DNA from: a virus
Direction: 5' to 3' (one strand)
Virus record (IMG/VR): IMGVR_UViG_3300030041_000009
Location: 1 to 64,000 of that record
Length of the DNA stretch: 64,000 bases
Shown: piece after piece, positions 58,716 through 64,000 of the stretch
Position numbering within the stretch: the first letter of the stretch is position 1
Layout of the letters: each line of letters starts with the position of its first letter
Notes under the pieces: generated by a model
What the model saw: the letters and a program-made list of their open reading frames with translations, nothing else
What the model was told of the DNA's origin: nothing
The model's database searches: none
Translations under genes and position numbers: made by a program

Positions 58716-59638
58716 TATAAATTATTTTTTTCTCTTTTTATAAGTTTATATCCCAAAAAATGTTTACATATAAAGAAATATAAACTGCAATCTAATTTTT
58801 TTATTATTTCACTTTTTTTATTAAATATTAATATTTCTCCATTAGGAGATTCAATAGTATAAATATAATATTCATCATCTTCTTTATTTATTATTATTTC
58901 TTTTTTATTTATTATTTCTTTTCTTATAAGTTTATATCCTTTATATTTTTTTAATGTAAAAAATCCCATGCTACATCCAATATATTCAATTACTTCTTTT
59001 CTACTATTAAATATTAATTCTTTTTTATCTGGTGTTTCAATATAATATCTAGTTGCAGCAGGATTATTAATACCTACATTTTTACCTTTTCTTATTTCAC
59101 TCCAATGTTTTTTAGTTTCTTCTGAATGAGTTTTACCGTAAAAAGTAGATTTTTCCCCATATCTATCTAATTCTTTTGCTGCATTTTTTATTTTTTCTAT
59201 TGTTTCATTTGATTTATTTTTGCCTGGATTAGCATTAGTTTTCCATAATTTTCTAAGTCTTTCTTTTTCAAAATTAGACATTTTTTGAAGTTTTCTTTTT
59301 TCTTTAATTATAGCTCTAGTTTCTTCTGTATGATGTTTACCAAAAAATGGATGATTTTCACCTTTCATTGTTCTATATGTTTTTCCTCCTTCACAAATAT
59401 TATAAGCTATTTTTTTATTTGTTGCATTAAGTTCTTTTATCCAAAATATTTCTCTTTCATCCATATGTTTTTCATCAGTACAATATTCTATTATCTCTTT
59501 TTTAAAATTTTCTTTACCATATTTTTTTATTGCAAATGTAATTAATTTACCAGAACCATAATATTTAGGATTATCATTAAAATCTTGCCCAATATAAAAT
59601 TTATTATTAATGAGATTTGTAGTTTTATATATTATCAT
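58715..59638 (-). CDS. GIY-YIG homing endonuclease
   Basis: 307 aa. MIIYKTTNLINNKFYIGQDF, YYGSGKLITFAIKKYGKENF and DEREIFWIKELNATNKKIAY make the GIY-YIG domain. NUMOD3-type repeats (GENHPFFGKHHTEETR, EKSTFYGKTHSEETKKHW, GKNVGINNPAA), then helix-turn-helix-like pairs ending KKYKGYKLIRKE and KHFLGYKLIKRE. Like T4 SegA-type enzymes. A tRNA-Leu fragment lies just upstream. Confidence 0.85.
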   Translation of the reverse strand: MIIYKTTNLINNKFYIGQDFNDNPKYYGSGKLITFAIKKYGKENFKKEIIEYCTDEKHMDEREIFWIKELNATNKKIAYNICEGGKTYRTMKGENHPFFGKHHTEETRAIIKEKRKLQKMSNFEKERLRKLWKTNANPGKNKSNETIEKIKNAAKELDRYGEKSTFYGKTHSEETKKHWSEIRKGKNVGINNPAATRYYIETPDKKELIFNSRKEVIEYIGCSMGFFTLKKYKGYKLIRKEIINKKEIIINKEDDEYYIYTIESPNGEILIFNKKSEIIKKLDCSLYFFICKHFLGYKLIKREKNNL

Positions 59639-59671
59639 AATTTTTTTATTAATATATATAAAAAATGAACC

Positions 59672-59704
59672 GCCCGTCGTGAAATTGGTAGTTAGATTTA
59701 CATT
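59672..59704 (+). tRNA. 5' fragment of a tRNA-Leu-like gene (pseudo)
   Basis: GCCCGTCGTGAAATTGGTAG has the acceptor 5' arm and D-loop of a tRNA-Leu (compare GCCCG..GGTGGAATTGGTAG). The D-stem 3' half, anticodon and T arm do not follow; the sequence becomes AT-rich. It stands out in GC content and abuts the GIY-YIG gene. Likely a relic of a tRNA target broken by insertion. The 59639-59817 gap holds nothing else I can name. Confidence 0.35.
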
Positions 59705-59817
59705 ATATTCTCATATTATAAATTATTTATTTTTTATGTAATTTTTTATTATATTTTTTATAATAAGTTTAAACTTTTTATTTATTTTGTTATAGATATA
59801 AACAAAAAAATATAGTT

Positions 59818-59997
59818 ATGGAAAATTTGAAATTTGAATTCACAGTAGAAGAAGTAAATTTAATATTGGGTGCATTATCTGAAATGCCTTATAAAGTAGT
59901 AAATACTCTTTTATTAAAAGTTACTAAGGAAGCTAATGATCAAGTAAACGCACAAAACATTGCTAATGCACCAAAAGAACAAGCTTCAATTCAATAA
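59818..59997 (+). CDS. Small conserved phage protein, 59 aa
   Basis: ATG at 59818, TAA at 59995-59997. Reads MENLKFEFTVEEVNLILGAL, then SEMPYKVVNTLLLKVTKEAN and a Gln/Ala/Asn tail. The LGALSEMPYKVV..LL.K pattern is like small proteins found in T4-type phages near structural genes, but function is unknown. Confidence 0.6.
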   Translation: MENLKFEFTVEEVNLILGALSEMPYKVVNTLLLKVTKEANDQVNAQNIANAPKEQASIQ

Positions 59998-60048
59998 TTA
60001 AAAAATTTTGATCGTTTTATTGATAAGATGACCAAATTTTTTAATTTT

Positions 60049-60080
60049 AAAAAACTCATAAATATTTTTATGAGTTTTTT
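60049..60080. terminator. Hairpin terminator
   Basis: AAAAAACTCATAAA / TTTATGAGTTTTTT arms after the 59-aa gene and before the promoter of nadE. Confidence 0.85.
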
Positions 60081-60102
60081 TGTTTATATCAATTGTTATA
60101 TG

Positions 60103-60110
60103 TATCTTTG
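60103..60110 (+). promoter_or_regulatory. Bacteroidota -7 promoter element TATCTTTG
   Basis: Plus-strand TATCTTTG, 27 bp before the ATG at 60138; the only plus-strand case of the full element that I found before a gene. Confidence 0.65.
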
Positions 60111-60137
60111 TACTCAAATTTAAAACATTTATATATT

Positions 60138-61919
60138 ATGATTGAAAATGCAAATATTTCAGTACACCAAATTAATACAGTTACAGGAGATTTAATCGGT
60201 AATACCAGAAAAATTTTAAATTGTTTAAAGTTGGATAAAAATCATGCTAGTTATGATGATAATGTAGATATATCAGTGTTTCCAGAAACAGCTATTAGTG
60301 GATATTGCTGTGGTTCTCTTTGGGATAGAGAGGATTTTATTCGTGACCAAATTTCAAGGTTGAAAAAAATTGAAGAATATAGAAAAGAATTAGGATTGTG
60401 TGGAATAATTGTAATTGGATTTGTATCATCTCATGGTATAAATAGAAATGGATTTCCAATTTTAAAAAATTCAGTAGCTGTAATTGATGATAATGGAATT
60501 CGTACATATGATAAACAATTATTAGCTGATACAGACCATCATGAAGATAGAAAATATTTTACAGAAGGAACTGAAACTAAAGTGTTCGAAGTTAATTTAC
60601 CAAGTATTGGTAAAACCATTATAGGTACACCAATTTGTGAAGATGCTTGGTTTATGAATCATAGTAGAGATATTTCACGAGAAATGGTTGATATGGGTGC
60701 TGAAATTTTGATTATACCTAATCAATCTTATTTTTATTATGGAAAGCAAAAAATTAGAAAAAATTTATTTTCTAAAATTGCCAAAAATAATATGGTTCCA
60801 GTTATTTCAGTAAATTCAGTTGGTTGCGGTGATATAGTTAAAAATATTATAATTTATGATGGTGCTTCTCTTGTATATAATAGTTATGGAAGATTAGTTA
60901 AAGAACTTCCTAAATTTGAAGAAAAAACTGAAACATTCAGATTAAAAGATTGTGAACCAATATTAGGCAGTAATGATAGTAAATATAAAGAAATAACTGA
61001 AGCTATTATATTTGAGCAGAAAGAATTTTTTAAATTATCAGGTATTGAAAATGCTCAGGTTCATGTATCTGGCGGACTTGATTCGTCTATTGTAGCAGCA
61101 TTGGTTTATCGTGCTATGGGCAAAGAACACACTATATTCATTTCAAATCCATCTTCATTGAATACTAAATCTAAAAGTTATGTAAATCAATTAGATGAAA
61201 AATTAGGAATGATTACATATTGGCAACCTATTCAATCAACAGTTGATGAAATATTAAATGTAGATGATGTACATATGAAAAATGCGCCTAAACTAAGTGA
61301 TACGGGTAAAGCTTCAATACATGCAGTATTAAGAACTGTATTAGGTTTAGAAGATACTCATAGATTTAAAAGTGGTATCGTTTCAACAGGCAATCAAACA
61401 GAAATAGTGCTTTCTTGGTCTTCCTTTCATGACATTGGAAGTATTGGCGTTCATGCTATTATTGGAGATTTAACTAAAGTTGAATTATATGAATTATCTG
61501 AATATATTAATAAAGAATTATATAATGATGAAATAGTACCATATGATTTATATAATGGTAAATTTAAACCCGCTGCAGAATTACCTGATGCAAATGAAGA
61601 TCCAATTGATTATTGGGTACAAAGTGGTATATGTGCTTCATTAATACGTGATAGAAAAACAAGAGATGATTTAATTTTAGATTATAAAAATAAATCTTTG
61701 AATATTGATTATTTTCCTAAAATGGATGAAGTATATAAATATGACATTAAACAATGGGATGAGCAAGTCAATTTTGCAGTTAATAAAATGAAAATTTCAG
61801 TTTATAAAGCTGCTCAAAGTTCACCAATTGTTATTATTAGTCCACGTAGTAGAGGATTTAGTAATCGTGAAACATTAATCAATAAATATAAATCTATTAA
61901 TAATATATCATTAGATTAA
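60138..61919 (+). CDS. nadE: Glutamine-dependent NAD+ synthetase
   Basis: 593 aa from ATG 60138 (MIENANISVHQINTVTGDLI); the ORF start at 60093 lies in the promoter. The N-terminal nitrilase-fold glutaminase (1-270) has Glu in SVFPETAISGYCCG, Lys in TYDKQLLADTDHHEDR and Cys in IIGTPICEDAWFMN, the expected triad. The C-terminal synthetase has HVSGGLDSSIVAALVYRAMG and IVSTGNQTEIVLSWSSFHDI. It makes NAD+ from nicotinate adenine dinucleotide, ATP and Gln. Phage NAD synthesis could counter NAD-depleting host defences or feed ADP-ribosylation. Promoter is host-type, so it is probably expressed early. Confidence 0.92.
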   Translation: MIENANISVHQINTVTGDLIGNTRKILNCLKLDKNHASYDDNVDISVFPETAISGYCCGSLWDREDFIRDQISRLKKIEEYRKELGLCGIIVIGFVSSHGINRNGFPILKNSVAVIDDNGIRTYDKQLLADTDHHEDRKYFTEGTETKVFEVNLPSIGKTIIGTPICEDAWFMNHSRDISREMVDMGAEILIIPNQSYFYYGKQKIRKNLFSKIAKNNMVPVISVNSVGCGDIVKNIIIYDGASLVYNSYGRLVKELPKFEEKTETFRLKDCEPILGSNDSKYKEITEAIIFEQKEFFKLSGIENAQVHVSGGLDSSIVAALVYRAMGKEHTIFISNPSSLNTKSKSYVNQLDEKLGMITYWQPIQSTVDEILNVDDVHMKNAPKLSDTGKASIHAVLRTVLGLEDTHRFKSGIVSTGNQTEIVLSWSSFHDIGSIGVHAIIGDLTKVELYELSEYINKELYNDEIVPYDLYNGKFKPAAELPDANEDPIDYWVQSGICASLIRDRKTRDDLILDYKNKSLNIDYFPKMDEVYKYDIKQWDEQVNFAVNKMKISVYKAAQSSPIVIISPRSRGFSNRETLINKYKSINNISLD

Positions 61920-61926
61920 AAATTAT

Positions 61927-62427
61927 TTATAATAAAGCTATTGCAACCGTCCAAAACGCAATCCATTCTAGTATATACATCCATTGAGGTAATTTTTTAT
62001 TAAGTAAGTATAATATTACTGCACTTACTGCGGTAATAATAACTAAATAATATAAATGATAGAAAAATATTAATGATAGTTGACTTAATACTACTGCTCC
62101 TAACGCACTATATTGATGCATATTTGCTGTAAAACTATCAAGTCTGAATGCTGACGCTATGCCTACAAAACAAATTAACCCACAAGCAAAAAACATAAAT
62201 CCATCGGTTACTAAGAATAAGGTTGGTATTGCATATCCTAAGCAAAATAAAAGAAATAATGAATTATATTTAATAGGTAAAGTTAATACTACATTATTAT
62301 TCCATTTTATTTTTATATATTCATCAGGTAAACTGTAGTAGCTTGCTGATATCGAATTTAACCATCCATATTTTAAAAGAATGAATAAATTGTAAAGTAC
62401 AAAAACTGAAATCATTGTTATCCACAT
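61927..62427 (-). CDS. Multi-span membrane protein, 166 aa
   Basis: Five or six hydrophobic segments (MWITMISVFVLYNLFILLKY, LFLLFCLGYAIPTLFLVTDG, MFFACGLICFVGIASAF, YSALGAVVLSQLSLIFFYHL, YYLVIITAVSAVILYLL, MYILEWIAFWTVAIALL). No family assigned. It is convergent with nadE and downstream of the tail fibre in the minus direction, 16 bp away. Confidence 0.7.
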   Translation of the reverse strand: MWITMISVFVLYNLFILLKYGWLNSISASYYSLPDEYIKIKWNNNVVLTLPIKYNSLFLLFCLGYAIPTLFLVTDGFMFFACGLICFVGIASAFRLDSFTANMHQYSALGAVVLSQLSLIFFYHLYYLVIITAVSAVILYLLNKKLPQWMYILEWIAFWTVAIALL

Positions 62428-62443
62428 AATATATTATTGTTTT

Positions 62444-64000
62444 TTATACGCTCGTAATCGTCTCCCAACCTGTTGCACCACCAATTCTCATCTTATTCAA
62501 GGTAGTATCGAAATACATTCCACCTTTAACATATGCTGGTGCTGCTGCAGTAGTTGCTTGTTGTGGCATTATTACTCCCTGAACTACTAAACTACCAGTT
62601 GCTCCAACATACGCTTTTTCAACCCCATTATTTCTGAATGAAAATAACTTAGCTGTTGCATTTGCTAAAGCACTTGATGTATCTGTAAATGCTCCTACTG
62701 CACTCGCTCCATCAACTACACGAGGATCAATTCTAAATCTTTCAGTAGATACTATTGTACCTGAAATTAATGCTCCTGAAACTGATGTACAGTTGGTTGG
62801 GTTATCAGTTATATTTAATAAATTACCACTTACTGCATATGTGGAGTTACCATCAACACGTCTTGACATTATAAGTACAGAACCAGTATTGTTTTGGGTT
62901 AATTTATCTACCCCATCACCTATATACATTGCTCCACCAGATGAATTTGTTGATATACCAATAAATCCAACTCCAGTTGTTGATATACCGCCTAATCCAT
63001 AAGAACTACTTGATTGTCCATAAACTCCATAATTATTTGTAGAGTTTCCATTAACTCCAGCACTATTTGTAGAGATTCCTTGAACTCCATAACTATTTGT
63101 AGAGTTTCCATTAACTCCAGTACTATTTGTAGAGTTTCCGTAAACTCCATAACTATTTGTAGAGATTCCATAAACTCCACCACTATTTGTAGAGATTCCT
63201 TGAACTCCATAACTATTTGTAGAGCTTCCATAAACTCCAACATAATTTGTAGAGGTTACATAAATACCCCTTGGAGTCTGTCCATAAATAATATATCTTC
63301 CTAAACCTGTATTTATTGTCCAATCTCCACTCGCAGGAGTTACAACATTTGTCGTACTTAAAGAATTAGAATTTCTATCAACTGTAATTGAACCTCCTCC
63401 TGTTACCGATGCACTTCTTTCAACTACTAACCAATATGAAGTACCATTAACCATCGTATAGTCTCCACCAAACAAGTATTCAACATAAGAAGTCGTTAAT
63501 GTGCCCATTTTAACCTGATCAGAAGTGTATAATAAAGCATTTGGGGCTGTACCTGTATCTGAATATAATTTAAGTCTAATATAATCTGTTGTATTTGTAA
63601 CAGTACCTATTTTCTTCAATCTAACTGATAACGAACCCATTGTGTTTGCAGCACTTGCGGTAAATTTCCAGGCATAGTATTGATTTAAAAGTGGTTCATC
63701 ATTACCTGTAGATACTATATCTTGTTGAAGATTAGTAGCATTCATCACCACGTTTAATCCATAAACAGTGCGTTGATTCTGAGTTTGAGTATTATCTAAG
63801 AAATGTAAAGGAGTTGTATATCCGCCAATACCAGTATTACCCTGTAAAATAGTTTTAGTAATTAATGTATTACCTAATGTTACTGAGTTACTTCCATTAC
63901 CAGTTGCGTTATATCCAATTACTATTTCATTTGAATTGCCATCAGCAGATGCCATTGTATTTGCTCCAATATAGACAGAATTATAAGAATTGATATTAGT
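62444..64000 (-). CDS. Tail fibre, 5' end outside window
   Basis: 519 codons to the window edge; the frame stays open past the internal Met at 63955 (NSVYIGANTMASADGNSNEI), so the gene extends upstream. Hydrophilic, Gly/Ser/Thr/Asn-rich. Fibre-like fold signals: GNGSNSVTLGNTLITKTILQ start, a carbohydrate-binding-like middle (AWKFTASAANTMGSLSVRLK, YWLVVERSASVTGGGSITVD), then about nine decapeptide repeats GV(Y/Q/N)G(I/N)STNSY, and an end VMYFDTTLNKMRIGGATGWE typical of phage tail-fibre tips (GGMYFDTTLNKMRIGGATGW). Binds the host surface. Confidence 0.85.
   Translation of the reverse strand, partial: TNINSYNSVYIGANTMASADGNSNEIVIGYNATGNGSNSVTLGNTLITKTILQGNTGIGGYTTPLHFLDNTQTQNQRTVYGLNVVMNATNLQQDIVSTGNDEPLLNQYYAWKFTASAANTMGSLSVRLKKIGTVTNTTDYIRLKLYSDTGTAPNALLYTSDQVKMGTLTTSYVEYLFGGDYTMVNGTSYWLVVERSASVTGGGSITVDRNSNSLSTTNVVTPASGDWTINTGLGRYIIYGQTPRGIYVTSTNYVGVYGSSTNSYGVQGISTNSGGVYGISTNSYGVYGNSTNSTGVNGNSTNSYGVQGISTNSAGVNGNSTNNYGVYGQSSSSYGLGGISTTGVGFIGISTNSSGGAMYIGDGVDKLTQNNTGSVLIMSRRVDGNSTYAVSGNLLNITDNPTNCTSVSGALISGTIVSTERFRIDPRVVDGASAVGAFTDTSSALANATAKLFSFRNNGVEKAYVGATGSLVVQGVIMPQQATTAAAPAYVKGGMYFDTTLNKMRIGGATGWETITSV
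62998..63259 (-). repeat. Tandem 30-bp coding repeats in the tail fibre
   Basis: About nine imperfect 30-bp units, of which the plus-strand core is ACTATTTGTAGAG(A/T)TTCC. Each codes for a decapeptide like GVYGISTNSY. The other strands show long spurious ORFs in the same stretch. Confidence 0.85.

Noticed and set aside
62998-63259. Possible CRISPR array
   Set aside because: Repeats are contiguous 30-bp coding units without spacers.
62992-63304. ORFs on other frames in the tail-fibre repeats (MELMETLQIV-type repeats)
   Set aside because: The 30-bp periodic DNA keeps other frames open; they repeat the same units and have no gene signals.
1-64000. Alternative genetic code (stop reassignment)
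   Set aside because: TAA and TGA end most genes cleanly, one gene uses TAG, and in-frame stops are limited to two or three damaged genes.

Overview
The window looks like part of a large, very AT-rich (roughly three quarters A+T) lytic phage of a Bacteroidota host. No rRNA or host housekeeping operon is present, and genes are packed with ATGA-type overlaps. Host-type promoters of the Bacteroidota form TAnnTTTG (usually TATCTTTG) lie just upstream of many non-structural genes. The recognisable proteins are a typical large-phage set: a B-family DNA polymerase part, PIN-PhoH ATPase, RtcB RNA ligase, DHFR, DHH phosphoesterase, NAD synthetase, full-length DnaK, asparagine synthetase, glucosaminidase, tail fibre and several homing endonucleases. 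Several traits recall the T4 superfamily: AT-rich TTAATATATAA late-promoter-like boxes before structural-type genes, capsid-targeting-like N-termini, and a polymerase gene cut by a homing endonuclease. The standard bacterial code fits (TAA and TGA common, TAG rare).

Layout. 1-8.6 kb: mostly minus-strand small genes, an ADP-ribosyltransferase-like protein, a secreted glucosaminidase and asparagine synthetase. 8.7-14.1 kb: proteins with a shared N-terminal tag (DNA-binding repeats, ankyrins, HExxH metallopeptidases) and a divergent ribbon-helix-helix (RHH) pair next to a GIY-YIG endonuclease. 15.8-20 kb: DnaK and RtcB. 17.7-22.4 kb and 24-25.4 kb: arrays of small overlapping paralogues ending in the same basic tail. 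25.9-38.6 kb: probable head-assembly and virion-internal proteins, an IS605-type TnpB, DHH phosphoesterase, DHFR and PhoH. 38.6-43.7 kb: small genes, then two metallopeptidases flanked by identical 88-bp repeats that each hold a tRNA-Gly-like sequence. 43.7-47 kb: EDxHD endonuclease beside a polymerase fragment that ends after motif A. 47.1-50.9 kb: a second divergent RHH pair, an endonuclease-metallopeptidase chimera and two more metallopeptidases. 50.9-59.6 kb: glycosylation island (GT6, GT-A, GT4 plus TibC-like heptosyltransferase) around a seven-domain IPT/TIG virion protein, with two GIY-YIG genes. 59.7-64 kb: tRNA-Leu fragment, NAD synthetase, membrane protein and a repeat-rich tail fibre running off the end.

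The main proposal is a packaged-effector system. About fifteen otherwise unrelated proteins begin with the same kind of short peptide (Met-Lys, a Phe/Leu-Phe core, then hydrophobic-x-Glu), like the T4 capsid-targeting sequence that is cut by the prohead protease. The tagged set (ART-like enzyme, six metallopeptidases, two ankyrin proteins, a DNA-binding repeat protein, small unknowns) would be carried in the capsid and injected. A second idea is self-glycosylation of the Ser/Thr-rich adhesin by the adjacent glycosyltransferases. Both are inferences from sequence patterns.
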